Source of the DNA: Candidatus Villigracilis saccharophilus | GTDB taxonomy: Bacteria > Chloroflexota > Anaerolineae > Anaerolineales > Villigracilaceae | NCBI GenBank assembly: GCA_016709305.1 | Contig: JADJNA010000061.1 | Span: 1-64,000, forward strand | DNA length: 64,000 nt | Direction: 5' to 3' | Shown: positions 1-8,474 of the stretch, piece after piece | How the letters are laid out: every line of letters starts with the position of its first letter | Numbering within the stretch: the stretch's first letter is position 1 | Notes under the pieces: generated by a model | Told to the model about the DNA's origin: nothing | Databases searched by the model: none | The model's input: the letters and a program-made list of their open reading frames with translations, nothing else | Position numbers and translations under genes: made by a program

Positions 1-9
1 AGGAGCAGC

Positions 10-1809
10 ATGACCGAATCCACGATCGTTCCTCCCGCGTACGTGACCCAGTCGGAAGAACTGTACGATAAAGCGCTTGACCCGCAAGTTGCCAAAAGGC
101 TTTTCGGGTATCTTGCTCCATATGCATGGAAGATGATCCTTTCATCAGTCTTGATGCTTGGCGCGACGATCTCTTCAGTGATTGGTCCATACCTTGTCAA
201 GGTTGCCATTGATGACGGGTTAGTTGCTGGAAATCTGGTAATTCTGAGAAATACGGTTTTGATCTACCTAAGCGCGGCGATTGTGCGCTGGGCTTTTATT
301 TATATCCGCGTGAACGTAATGGCGCAGGTGGGGCAGTCGGTTATTTACGATATGCGTAAACAGCTTTTTGAGCATTTACAGAATCTGTCGCTTAGTTTTT
401 ACAGCCGTTACTCGGTCGGGCGTGTCATCACGCGCGTTATCAACGATGTGGAAACCCTGCGTGAGTTCATTACCTGGGCGGTGTTGGCGATTGCGCGCGA
501 CCTGTTCATGATTGTTGGCATCATCATCGCCATGCTGGCCTTGAATGTGAAGCTCTCTCTGCTGACATTTATCACCATCCCCTTGATGATCCTTGCGACT
601 TACATCTATCGACGCACAGCCCGCTTCGCGTATCGCAGGGTGCGGGCGGCTGTTTCGTGGGTAAATTCTGTGCTGGCTGAAAATATCAACGGGGTGCGTG
701 TAGTGCAAGCCTTTAGCCGTCAGGAACGGAATTACGGCCTGTTCCGCGATTACACAAACCGCTATCATTTGCAGACCGCCATTCACGCCGCGAAGGTTGC
801 GGCATCCTTCCTGCCTGTTGTGGATGTCCTCGGCGCGCTGGCAACCGCCGCCGTGGTCTGGATCGGCGGGACGGCTGTATTGGGCGAGTCGATCACAGCC
901 GGTGTGCTGGTCGGTTTTGTTCTATATATTGACCGCTATTTTGAACCCATCCGCGACCTGAGTCGCCGTTTTGATACGCTGCAATCCACGATGGCGGGCG
1001 GAGAGAGAATCCTCGCGCTGCTGGATACAGAGATCGAGGTGCGCGATGCGGAACATGCCAAAGCCCTGCCAGCCATTGACGGCGGGGTCAGGTTTGAGAA
1101 TGTCTCCTTCCACTATTCCGATGACCCGACTTTGGTGCTCGACCAAATTGACCTGGATGTCAAAGCCGGCGAGACGATCGCGTTTGTAGGCGAGACTGGC
1201 GCGGGCAAGACGACCATTGTCAAGCTCTTGACGCGCTTCCATGACCCGACTGCGGGCTGTGTGCGTGTAGACGGCATTGACTTGCGGACGGTGACCCAGC
1301 GTTCCCTGCGCAGGCAGATGGGCATGGTCCTGCAGGACCCGTTCCTGTTCAACGGTTCGGTCAGCGATAATATTTTGTTCGGGCGTTTGAAGGCAACCGA
1401 GCAGGAAGTCATTGCTGCCGCGCAGGCTGTTGGCGCGCATGACTTCATTATTGGATTAAAGAACGGCTACGATACATCCGTTGAAGAAGGCGGTGTATTA
1501 CTCAGTGTGGGGCAGAGACAGTTGATCTCATTCGCGCGCGCTTTGCTGGCGGACCCCCGCATCTTGATCCTGGATGAAGCGACCTCTTCGGTGGATATCC
1601 AGACCGAGCAGATCATCCAGGCCGCGTTAACGAAATTGTTAAAGGGGCGTACTTCCTTTGTGATCGCGCATCGGCTTTCGACCATCACCAGTGCCGACAG
1701 GATCGTGGTCATCCACGACGGAAAGATTGTTGAGCAGGGCACTCATTCAGAATTACTTGCGAATCAGGGCATGTATTTTGAATTGTACAAAACAGGCTTT
1801 CAGGAATAG
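10..1809 (+). CDS. ABC exporter half-transporter (permease-ATPase fusion)
   Basis: Half-size ABC exporter of the inner membrane: a six-helix transmembrane domain (about residues 35-325) followed by a nucleotide-binding domain (about 355-599). Visible motifs are Walker A GETGAGKTT near residue 393, a non-canonical signature LSVGQ near 498, Walker B ILILDEATSSVD near 523 and the switch His in AHRLST. The same LSVGQ plus DEAT combination occurs in the exporter at 45595..47457, whose partner carries LSGGQ plus DDS. By analogy this subunit probably heterodimerises with a protein encoded just before position 1 (inference). ATG at 10 follows AGGAG at 1..5. The exported substrate cannot be told from sequence. 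Confidence 0.93.
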   Translation: MTESTIVPPAYVTQSEELYDKALDPQVAKRLFGYLAPYAWKMILSSVLMLGATISSVIGPYLVKVAIDDGLVAGNLVILRNTVLIYLSAAIVRWAFIYIRVNVMAQVGQSVIYDMRKQLFEHLQNLSLSFYSRYSVGRVITRVINDVETLREFITWAVLAIARDLFMIVGIIIAMLALNVKLSLLTFITIPLMILATYIYRRTARFAYRRVRAAVSWVNSVLAENINGVRVVQAFSRQERNYGLFRDYTNRYHLQTAIHAAKVAASFLPVVDVLGALATAAVVWIGGTAVLGESITAGVLVGFVLYIDRYFEPIRDLSRRFDTLQSTMAGGERILALLDTEIEVRDAEHAKALPAIDGGVRFENVSFHYSDDPTLVLDQIDLDVKAGETIAFVGETGAGKTTIVKLLTRFHDPTAGCVRVDGIDLRTVTQRSLRRQMGMVLQDPFLFNGSVSDNILFGRLKATEQEVIAAAQAVGAHDFIIGLKNGYDTSVEEGGVLLSVGQRQLISFARALLADPRILILDEATSSVDIQTEQIIQAALTKLLKGRTSFVIAHRLSTITSADRIVVIHDGKIVEQGTHSELLANQGMYFELYKTGFQE

Positions 1810-1885
1810 CCTGTAAACTTTATCGGAATACAACTCGGGACACTGATCTCAAAGCGCGCAGAAAACCGCATCAAAGGAGCATAAA

Positions 1886-2584
1886 ATGACAACCGAAAAT
1901 AACCAGAACGAATTCCTCTACAAAATGTCCAATACCATGCGTTCCGGTCTGGTGGACGTGCAAAAGTATTTGAACGAGCTGTACCGCGTTGAAGAGTTGG
2001 AGGATTTTCTCGACCAGAAAAATAACCCGGTTGAGAATGTCAGGGCGGTATTGGTACCGCTTGTTGCGCAGGTTGCGGATTTTCAGGATTATGCCGAGAC
2101 GGTCACAGGCAGGATGGAATTATCTTTGGATGAAGTTGATGTGTACGCGGTGCTGGATAGTGTCATGACCATCGCCGATCAACTGGTCGAGCAAAAAGAC
2201 GGGCGCGTTACTTTGGAGGAAGAGATCGAGGAAGATCTGCCGCCCATTGATGCGGACGCGGCGCGGCTCTCGCAGGCGCTCTTGAACTTGATCCATAATG
2301 CGGTCAAGTTTACCGAGAAGGGGTATGTGACCGTTCGCGTTGGGCTTGAAGATGGGCAGATTCTCTTTGAGGTCCGCGATACCGGAATTGGGATCTCCGA
2401 AGAGGATCAGGAACTGGTTTTTGAACCTTTTGAAACTATACTCGCTGATAAGAACGATCCACGCCTTGGTTTTGGGCTGGGATTAAAGATCGTCGAGCAT
2501 ATCATTGACCTGCACGACGGCGAAACCTGGTTCGAGAGTAAAGCTGGTGCGGGCAGTTCGTTCTTTTTCACGATTCCTGTATAA
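1886..2584 (+). CDS. Histidine-kinase-like ATPase protein lacking the phospho-acceptor His
   Basis: A 232-residue cytosolic protein with an N-terminal dimerisation-like helix pair and a C-terminal HATPase_c domain (about residues 90-232). The N box (LLNLIHNAVKFTEKG), G1 box (DTGIGISEEDQ) and G2 box (GFGLGLKIVEHI) are all intact, so ATP binding is expected. At the place where HisKA proteins have MSHELRTPL, this protein reads MSNTMRSGL, so the histidine is replaced by Asn. There is no sensor, PAS or transmembrane segment and no response regulator beside it. AAAGGAG precedes the ATG. It could be a pseudokinase, an allosteric partner of another kinase, or phosphorylate something in trans; function unknown. 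Confidence 0.85.
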   Translation: MTTENNQNEFLYKMSNTMRSGLVDVQKYLNELYRVEELEDFLDQKNNPVENVRAVLVPLVAQVADFQDYAETVTGRMELSLDEVDVYAVLDSVMTIADQLVEQKDGRVTLEEEIEEDLPPIDADAARLSQALLNLIHNAVKFTEKGYVTVRVGLEDGQILFEVRDTGIGISEEDQELVFEPFETILADKNDPRLGFGLGLKIVEHIIDLHDGETWFESKAGAGSSFFFTIPV

Positions 2585-2630
2585 TAGTCTGAATTAATTC
2601 TGTTCGATAAAAAAAATAATGGAGAAAAAA

Positions 2631-3233
2631 TTGAAGTCTAATCTATTCGTAATCATCGTTCTGGCTCTATTGCTGACAGCCTGCGGTGCCGAAGCAGCGC
2701 CGACCGTCAGCCCGGAACAGATCCAGGCGAGCGCGGCTGTCATGGCAAGCACCATGAGCGCTGAGACTCAGGCTGCCATGCCCACGCCCACCAACACGCC
2801 CTTGCCGACCGACACACCTTTGCCGCCCACCGAAACCCCCACGCTTGTCCCGACCATCGAAATCCCTTCCCCCACCACGGCGGTCACTGGCGACCCATGC
2901 AATGGACCGTTGTTCGGCAACCCCCAGGGCGCGGATGCCGGCAAGGTCGGCACGAATTTCATGCTCCGCAACAGCACCAAGGCTTCGATCACGATCTCTT
3001 TATCTCTGGCGATGAATCCCTTCGGTCAGTGCGGATACGTGTCTTATGTGATCGCGCCCAATCAATCGGTGTCGGTCGTGAACGAACTTCCTTATGGCTG
3101 CTATTCGGCCTTCGCGTTCATCAACGACCCCAAGAAACCCAGCACCGCTTCCGGCGGACCCGCCTGCATTACCGGACCCGATAAAACGACATTCACCGTG
3201 TCCGCGGATATGATCAAGATCACCGGCCCGTGA
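2631..3233 (+). CDS. Secreted lipoprotein with Pro/Thr-rich linker
   Basis: About 200 residues. The N-terminus is a lipoprotein signal peptide (hydrophobic stretch ending LLLTACG, Cys as lipidation site). It is followed by a flexible linker rich in PT and TPLP repeats (about residues 45-85) and a C-terminal globular domain with four Cys that I do not recognise. The start is chosen as TTG at 2631 because GGAG lies at 2621..2624 with six bases of spacing, while the in-frame ATG at 2619 has no ribosome-binding site. Such Pro/Thr linkers are common in Anaerolineae surface proteins (established). The C-terminal domain probably faces outside the cell. A terminator follows. Confidence 0.8.
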   Translation: MKSNLFVIIVLALLLTACGAEAAPTVSPEQIQASAAVMASTMSAETQAAMPTPTNTPLPTDTPLPPTETPTLVPTIEIPSPTTAVTGDPCNGPLFGNPQGADAGKVGTNFMLRNSTKASITISLSLAMNPFGQCGYVSYVIAPNQSVSVVNELPYGCYSAFAFINDPKKPSTASGGPACITGPDKTTFTVSADMIKITGP

Positions 3234-3267
3234 TCCTTTTATTCTTTCAAGATTGAAGTAGTAATGG

Positions 3268-3302
3268 AAAAGTCCCTGCCTAAAATGGCGGGGACTTTTT
3301 AT
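3268..3302 (+). terminator. Intrinsic terminator after lipoprotein gene
   Basis: AAAAGTCCCTGCC pairs with GGCGGGGACTTTT across a six-base loop, followed by T residues. One G-T pair. It sits 35 bases after the lipoprotein stop codon. Confidence 0.85.
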
Positions 3303-3382
3303 TTGGATCTAAACGATATATACTGGATTCAAACAGCGTTCATTGTCTTGATCGAAAATCATATAAAAGGAGACTTCGCACA

Positions 3383-3787
3383 ATGTCTGAAGAGATGATT
3401 TCCGCGCTTGTGGGTCTCGCGGGGGCGGTTTGCACCTCGGTCATTACAGCAATTCTTGGCCCAGTGGTTGTTGCCTATTTGCAGCGTCCAAAGCCGCTTG
3501 TTCAAAACGGCGGCGCTCCAATTCCTGAAAACTCCAATCTCTCGATACTTGCCATTGTTTCCGTGGTTTTGGGAGTCTTCAACCTGTGCAACTTCCTTAC
3601 CCCGCCCATTTGCGGACTTCCCATGTCAGTTCTCGGGTTGATCTTCGGCTATTCCGCGCTGCAGTCGTCAAAACGCGGATTAGCCCTGGTGGGTGTGGCA
3701 TTATGCCTGATCGGTCTATTGATCGGCTGTGGGAACGCCGCCTATGGCGCGTACCTGGGGACGCAAGGAGAATTGTTTTTCCAATGA
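3383..3787 (+). CDS. Small membrane protein, DUF4190-like
   Basis: A 134-residue membrane protein. An N-terminal hydrophobic helix (about residues 8-32) is followed by a short polar linker, then two or three transmembrane segments (SILAIVSVVLGVF, SVLGLIFGYSAL, GVALCLIGLLIGCG). The order of a Pro-rich polar segment, two helices and a Gly-rich turn resembles DUF4190-type proteins of Gram-positive bacteria and Chloroflexota, whose role is unknown. AAGGAG at 3367..3372 supports ATG 3383. It stands alone, pointing toward the interrupted membrane gene on the opposite strand. Confidence 0.7.
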   Translation: MSEEMISALVGLAGAVCTSVITAILGPVVVAYLQRPKPLVQNGGAPIPENSNLSILAIVSVVLGVFNLCNFLTPPICGLPMSVLGLIFGYSALQSSKRGLALVGVALCLIGLLIGCGNAAYGAYLGTQGELFFQ

Positions 3788-3810
3788 TCGGGCGCCATCC
3801 AGCGCAGCAT

Positions 3811-4257
3811 TCAATGAATATTGCCTGGCGCGGGATGCTTGAATAGATCGTGTACCAACTGCACGCCGCCGACCCCTATGACCGCGAGCAGCAGCGCGTA
3901 GATCATGATCGGGGTCAGGACGAGCGCCATCAACAAGGGAGTCGGTTCGGTTCGTCCCGATGCCAGCCCGGTGATAACGGCGACCGCTTGCCCGCCAAAT
4001 AATTATACGGCAGCCAGTGTCAGTCCCCAGCCGATCAATTTTTGTCGGGAGTGGGCGCGCACGGCCGCCCATAAGAGAATTACCCCGCCCAACAGCGCGG
4101 ACGGAAATAATTCAGCGGGCATCAGATAGTCAAAGCGGACCATACCGCTGCGGACAAAAAGCCCCATGCCTCCTAGGATCGGCGCCAGAACGGGGAACCA
4201 GATCAGCACTGTTCCGAAGATCGCTATAATTTTGGTGAGACCATCTTTCTTTTCCAT
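3811..4257 (-). pseudogene. Small polytopic membrane protein interrupted by an in-frame TAA
   Basis: Read leftward from ATG 4257 (AAGGA eight bases upstream), the protein begins MEKKDGLTKIIAIFGTVL and runs through about three hydrophobic helices to LTLAAV, where TAA at 4003..4005 stops it. The same frame then stays open for 64 more codons. These encode two further convincing membrane helices (GGQAVAVITGLAS; ALVLTPIMIYALLLAVIGVGG) and end at a TGA at 3811. The composition and hydrophobic pattern continue without a break, so this looks like one gene of about 148 codons carrying a nonsense change. Family not recognised. Sequencing error is an alternative. Confidence 0.65.
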
Positions 4258-4299
4258 GGCAAATTCCTTCCTACTACCCCATCTTAGCACGCGGAGTTG

Positions 4300-4530
4300 A
4301 AGGATTCAAACCCGCCCCACCAGCCTCCCCAAATACGGTACTAGCGATCAACAAATCACATCGAGACAGATAACTTTTAAAGCTAGCTTCCCCCAAATAC
4401 GACAACCACACCTTCGTATTTGGGGGAAGTGGCCGAAGGGGGCAAAACCCAATCCTTCTAACCTTAGCGTAGCATCCTGTGGGCGAATCGGTTTTTGATT
4501 TGGGTGAGATGCCCGAAGGGCAGAGGGGGC
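4300..4530. repeat. Intergenic palindromic repeats
   Basis: No gene. It holds a perfect inverted repeat (CTTCCCCCAAATACG at 4387..4401 with its complement at 4415..4429, loop 13) and two degenerate copies of a GGTG-N-CCGAAGG-type motif (4418..4442 and about 4500..4530). A related motif recurs at 59944..59985 in the cassette-like region. Confidence 0.6.
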
Positions 4531-6444
4531 CTATTCTTCCCAAACCGAATGATACGCCCCGATCGACTCAAAATATTCCACCATGCGCTGATAGAAGCCG
4601 TGACTTGTGATCGTGGCACTGTCACCAATCACGATCAGTTTGCGGCGGGCGCGAGTCAGGGCTACGTTCATGCGGCGTGTGTCCGCCAGGAAACCGACTT
4701 CGCCATCGCGATTGGAGCGCACAAGACTGACGATCACCGCTTCTTTTTCGCGGCCTTGGAAACCGTCCACGCTGTCTATTTCAATGTCCATGTGTTTTAA
4801 CTTTTCACGCAGCAGTTTTACCTGAGCCGAGTAGGGGGAGATGATGGCGATCTGTTCAGCGGCTAATCCACATTCAAGTAGTTCGTGAACTTTCTTGATA
4901 ACCAACTCCGCTTCCAGTGGATTCAGCTTGCTGTCGCCGTCGGGTTCCTGTTCCTCGTCATAGCTGGCGCCTGCGGTGTCTATGAAGTGGATCGGGCAAT
5001 CTGTCAGCGGGGAAGAGCTCACAGCGGGCAGTTCAGCGAGCAGGGCGGTGCGAACCGATTCATCAGCTTGTAAACTGCTTTCGTAGAAGACATCCGAAGA
5101 AAATTTCATGATGTCCTGATGCATTCGATATTGCACATTTAATAACCTGCTCAAGCCGCTGTTGATATTCAACAGGCGTTCCATCATGCTGATGTCGAAA
5201 CCGCCACGGATGGCTTCGGGCGAAATGATCGTGGGCGGAAGTTGAAAATGATCGCCCGTCAGGACAAGACGATTTGCATACTGTATGGGTATCCACGCTG
5301 AAGGCTCCACGCTCTGGCTGGCCTCATCCATGATGCACCAGTCAAATTTGCGGCGCATGAAAAAATCAGAGTCGAGGCCGGTGGCGGTTGCGCAAACGAT
5401 TCTTGCGTTGCTGATAATTCTTTCAGTCACCGAGTCTTCGATCTGACGCGCTTCGTTCAACAACTGTTTGGCTTCCTCGCGCAATGAATGGCGCAGATTG
5501 GGGTCAGGCTTCACTCGAAAATATTTCGAAGCCTGTTTGCGTAATGAATGCGCGTCACGGGTCAACTTGCGCGCGAGTTTCATGTCGGGATGGATCTCTG
5601 CCAGTTCATCTAGCGTGTGGGTACGCAGGGCGGGTGTCACACGCGCAGGATGCCCAAGCCGAATCACATTCTCGCCGGCGTCGATCAAACGCTCAAGCAT
5701 ATTATCCACCGCCAGGTTACTCGCCGCTACCGCCAACACACTTTGCCCGCCGCGCACGATCTGGCGCATCAACTCGACCAGTGTGGTGGTCTTGCCCGTC
5801 CCAGGCGGCCCGTGGATGATGGCTACATCTTCCGCGCTCAATGCAAATGCAACCGCTTGATTTTGCGAATCGTTTAATTTTTTATTGAATGGAACTGGGA
5901 ATTCGAGTTTGTTGAAAACAGGATTTTGCTTTCCCAACAGCACATCCCGCAGAACGGAGAGCCGGGTCCCTTTCGCGCCCCGAGCAGTTTCCAGCGCCAG
6001 TCTTTGTCTTTGCCTTGAGATCTCATCCGTCGAACGATCCAGCCTGAAAGTGGGTCTGTCCGAATCCCATTCGGGCTCTTGCGTGAACGCAACCTGGATC
6101 ATGTCCTTGTGCGAACGGCTGACAATTCCACGCCAGCTGGGAGCGTCTTTTGTGTGCAATCCCTCTTCTGAAAGAATGACAGGACTGCCGTTCCCGATGC
6201 GGGTGTAAGGCAGCTGTAAATTTTCGTTGCGCTTGCTGAATGTTAACAAGGTGCGCCCACCCATTCCCGAATCTTCTTCGCGGATGACGAGATTGATCAG
6301 GCTGTTGCCGGATGCTTCCGCCTCGGCGGGCGAGAGCTTCTCAAGCGAGCGGATCGTCTCCTGTTTTTCTGCTTCGGCTTCAAGCTCCAGCAGCCGCGCG
6401 AGTCGTTGAAAATGGTCTTCGGAGATTCTGAGGGGCGTATTCAT
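4531..6444 (-). CDS. UPF1/IGHMBP2-like superfamily I helicase
   Basis: A 637-residue SF1B nucleic-acid helicase. Motif I (GPPGTGKTTTLVEL, near residue 215), motif II (IMDEASQSVEP), motif III (TGDHFQLPP), motif IV region (NVQYRMHQDIMKF), motif V (VDGFQGREKEAVIVSLVRSN) and motif VI (RRMNVALTRARRKLIVIGD) are all present in order. An N-terminal beta-barrel region (1-190) resembles the 1B/stalk part of IGHMBP2-type enzymes. Such proteins unwind RNA or DNA 5' to 3'; the bacterial role is unclear. A TAAAAT box ends nine bases before the ATG with no Shine-Dalgarno, so the mRNA may have almost no leader. Full length, no defects. Confidence 0.9.
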   Translation of the reverse strand: MNTPLRISEDHFQRLARLLELEAEAEKQETIRSLEKLSPAEAEASGNSLINLVIREEDSGMGGRTLLTFSKRNENLQLPYTRIGNGSPVILSEEGLHTKDAPSWRGIVSRSHKDMIQVAFTQEPEWDSDRPTFRLDRSTDEISRQRQRLALETARGAKGTRLSVLRDVLLGKQNPVFNKLEFPVPFNKKLNDSQNQAVAFALSAEDVAIIHGPPGTGKTTTLVELMRQIVRGGQSVLAVAASNLAVDNMLERLIDAGENVIRLGHPARVTPALRTHTLDELAEIHPDMKLARKLTRDAHSLRKQASKYFRVKPDPNLRHSLREEAKQLLNEARQIEDSVTERIISNARIVCATATGLDSDFFMRRKFDWCIMDEASQSVEPSAWIPIQYANRLVLTGDHFQLPPTIISPEAIRGGFDISMMERLLNINSGLSRLLNVQYRMHQDIMKFSSDVFYESSLQADESVRTALLAELPAVSSSPLTDCPIHFIDTAGASYDEEQEPDGDSKLNPLEAELVIKKVHELLECGLAAEQIAIISPYSAQVKLLREKLKHMDIEIDSVDGFQGREKEAVIVSLVRSNRDGEVGFLADTRRMNVALTRARRKLIVIGDSATITSHGFYQRMVEYFESIGAYHSVWEE

Positions 6445-6470
6445 GCGGAGACATTTTACATCTTAATACT

Positions 6471-6526
6471 GCTGAATGCGGACTTCAGTCCGCTTTTCAG
6501 CAAGTTGCAGACTGAAGTCCGCGCTC
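6471..6526. repeat. Palindromic interspersed element (GCGGACTTCAGTCCGC family)
   Basis: GCGGACTTCAGTCCGC at 6478..6493 is itself palindromic, and ACTGAAGTCCGC at 6511..6522 repeats it inverted. A second copy of the whole element, with the same end (CGCGCTCCG), is at 14350..14400. Confidence 0.7.
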
Positions 6527-6542
6527 CGTTTATAATCAACCC

Positions 6543-6818
6543 GTGCTAAAAATTCTCTACCGCGCTCACGCGGTCCAGCGCATGTTCGAACGTGAAATAT
6601 CCCCAGCCAAAGTCCGCAAGGCATTGGAGGCTGCGGATGTGATCGAGGACTATTCCGCTGAAATGCCAGAGCCAAGCAGGCTGATCATGGGCTTTCAAGG
6701 CAAACGTCCATTCCATATCGTCACCTCTGAGAACCCAGAAATCGAGACCATCACGGTTGTCACAGTCTACATCCCCGACCCAAACAAATGGAAGAAAGAC
6801 GGCAGAAGCCGAAGGTAA
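6543..6818 (+). CDS. DUF4258 protein, candidate toxin-like partner
   Basis: A 91-residue basic protein starting at GTG 6543. It matches the DUF4258 pattern: an opening HAVQRMFEREIS helix, a VIEDY strand, a GFQGKRPFHIV strand and a closing VVTVYIPDPNKW. DUF4258 proteins are often encoded next to YgiT-type zinc-finger proteins, and the pair is usually described as toxin-antitoxin-like; this is exactly the arrangement here. There is no Shine-Dalgarno; TATAAT at 6531..6536 ends six bases before the GTG, so the transcript is probably leaderless. The activity of the family is not established. Alternative: ordinary small RNA- or protein-binding protein. Confidence 0.75.
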   Translation: MLKILYRAHAVQRMFEREISPAKVRKALEAADVIEDYSAEMPEPSRLIMGFQGKRPFHIVTSENPEIETITVVTVYIPDPNKWKKDGRSRR

Positions 6819-6824
6819 GAAAGT

Positions 6825-6853
6825 TTGTCCTTAGTGCTCATCGTGGTTAAAAT
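6825..6853 (+). promoter_or_regulatory. Promoter of the YgiT-type gene (leaderless)
   Basis: TTGTCC at 6825..6830, 17-base spacer, TAAAAT at 6848..6853. The ATG at 6860 is six bases beyond the -10 box, at the expected transcription start, so the mRNA would have no leader. Confidence 0.6.
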
Positions 6854-6859
6854 GGTCTT

Positions 6860-7078
6860 ATGAATTGCATCATTTGCAGACAAGCTGAATTGATCGATGG
6901 TTTTACATCCATTCCCTTCGAACGCGGCGAATTTCGCCTGCTCATGCGGAATGTTCCCGCGCAGGTTTGCCACAATTGTGGCGAGGCGCTTGTGGATGAA
7001 GATGTCGCCGCCGCATTGCTAAAAAAGGCCGATGATATTTTAGAGCAGGGACTGCAGGATGAAGTCCGCGACTATTAA
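6860..7078 (+). CDS. YgiT-type zinc-finger protein (MqsA-like N-terminal domain)
   Basis: A 72-residue protein with two Cys pairs, MNCIICRQ at the start and VCHNCGEALVDEDVA in the middle, the zinc-binding signature of the N-terminal domain of MqsA/YgiT antitoxins. It lacks the C-terminal helix-turn-helix DNA-binding domain of full MqsA, so it may neutralise its partner by contact but is unlikely to be the repressor (inference). It follows the DUF4258 gene by 41 bases and has its own promoter. Start ATG 6860 has no ribosome-binding site. A bidirectional terminator follows. Confidence 0.78.
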   Translation: MNCIICRQAELIDGFTSIPFERGEFRLLMRNVPAQVCHNCGEALVDEDVAAALLKKADDILEQGLQDEVRDY

Positions 7079-7099
7079 TTGCCTTGGTATGTTGAATCA

Positions 7100-7137
7100 A
7101 AAAAATCTCCGCGCTTTTGTAGGCTCGGAGATTTTTT
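7100..7137. terminator. Bidirectional intrinsic terminator
   Basis: AAAAAATCTCCG pairs perfectly with CGGAGATTTTTT over a 14-base loop. A-tract on one side and T-tract on the other serve both the zinc-finger gene (+) and the PucC-like gene (-). Confidence 0.85.
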
Positions 7138-7151
7138 GTTGGGAGGTTTGA

Positions 7152-8474
7152 TTATTCCGTAGAAGCGGCTGCCGCCAGAATATTCACCTCCTCGGTGTAA
7201 GCATGTGATACATTCGCGTTTAATTTTGTCGAGAGATATAAGGCAACGGCAAGCATAACCGCCTCCATCGCAAACAGGGATGAATACGCAAAGAAGGCAT
7301 TGCCTGTCGCATAGCGGACGCTATCGACCAGGATGCCGCCGGTCAGATTGCCAGCCGCGTGCCCGACCATATTCGCCACGCCCCAGACTCCCATTAACAA
7401 TCCCGCGCGGATCGGTGTGGTGAATGAGATGATGGCGCTCAATATGCCCGCGCCGGCCAACCCGGTGCCAAGACCCATCACGAAGACCAGACTCTTGAAG
7501 ATGCCGGTGTTGCCCGTCAAACCTGTTGCAACCAATCCAACGAAGACCAGAATACTGGCGACAATGCCCGTCCGCATCAACTTCATATATCCCAGCCACT
7601 TGATCAGGAACAAGCCGCAGGTCAGCATGGAAGCGAGCACTCCCAATCCCCAGTACATTGTCAGGCGGGTGGTATCCCCAACGCTCATCCCGAGAACAAG
7701 CGCACCATAAGGCTCAAGCAGGGCATCCTGCGCAAGGGTTCCGATAAAGGTAAAGATGACCAGTGTAAAGAGGATGCGTACTTGCGGGTCTGCAAACACT
7801 ACTTCTTTCAGCACTGTTTGGAACGGGACCTTTCGAGCGCTTTCAGTCGCAATTTCAAGCGCCTGATCGCGGGATTCCTGTCCGATTGCCGCGAGGGCGG
7901 CGAGTACAAAGATGACAACCGCAACGCCTGTGGACACGCTGATCAATTTTGCGGGTTCATAGCTTTCCAGCGCTTTGCCAATGAAGCCTGCTCCCATGAC
8001 AGAGCCAAGCAAAGTTGCCACTTCGTAGAAAGTGATGGCGCGTGTGCGGGTTGTGCCTGCGTAGCGATCTGAGACCAGTGCCTGATATGTATTATGCGCT
8101 AGGTTGCGTCCAAGCCCGTACAGCATAAAGGAAAGTGTGCCGCTTAATACAAGAAGCGCTATGCTCTTTGAGGGATGTGCCGCCACGTTTGAGGCTGCGA
8201 AGATCCCAAGCCCGATGACAAAGGCGCCGAAGATGATATACGGTTCGCGGCGTTTGCCGAAAACGGGAAAGCCATCTGAGCGGTAGCCGAGCCAGACGCG
8301 CGCAGGGGAGATTAAAAGCGGAACGGCAAAGAAGAAGGCCACCAGCGATGCGGGTAATCCCAGTTCTGCGATCATGATTCGATTTAATGTCCCCCCGATC
8401 AATGCGCCGCTTAATCCATACCCGATTGAAAAGAATGCCAGACGTGCATTGTTTAGGTAACGAACAACTTTCAT
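7152..8474 (-). CDS. PucC/BCD-family MFS transporter
   Basis: A 440-residue membrane protein with about twelve helices. The loop GYRSDGFPVFGKRREPYI and the later NTYQALVSDRYAGTTRTRAI segment match the bacteriochlorophyll-delivery (PucC, LhaA) branch of the major facilitator superfamily more than generic MFS drug or sugar pumps. Known members handle tetrapyrrole pigments or assembly of light-harvesting complexes. Its ATG overlaps the stop of the protoporphyrinogen oxidase gene by four bases (ATGA), so the two are co-translated; a tetrapyrrole-related role is therefore likely. No other pigment gene lies in the window, so a haem-related role in a non-phototroph is equally possible. Confidence 0.75.
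   Translation of the reverse strand: MKVVRYLNNARLAFFSIGYGLSGALIGGTLNRIMIAELGLPASLVAFFFAVPLLISPARVWLGYRSDGFPVFGKRREPYIIFGAFVIGLGIFAASNVAAHPSKSIALLVLSGTLSFMLYGLGRNLAHNTYQALVSDRYAGTTRTRAITFYEVATLLGSVMGAGFIGKALESYEPAKLISVSTGVAVVIFVLAALAAIGQESRDQALEIATESARKVPFQTVLKEVVFADPQVRILFTLVIFTFIGTLAQDALLEPYGALVLGMSVGDTTRLTMYWGLGVLASMLTCGLFLIKWLGYMKLMRTGIVASILVFVGLVATGLTGNTGIFKSLVFVMGLGTGLAGAGILSAIISFTTPIRAGLLMGVWGVANMVGHAAGNLTGGILVDSVRYATGNAFFAYSSLFAMEAVMLAVALYLSTKLNANVSHAYTEEVNILAAAASTE

Noticed and set aside
4274..4543. Short reverse-strand frame in the repeat-rich gap
   Set aside because: It runs through palindromic repeats and has no ribosome-binding site or recognisable protein.
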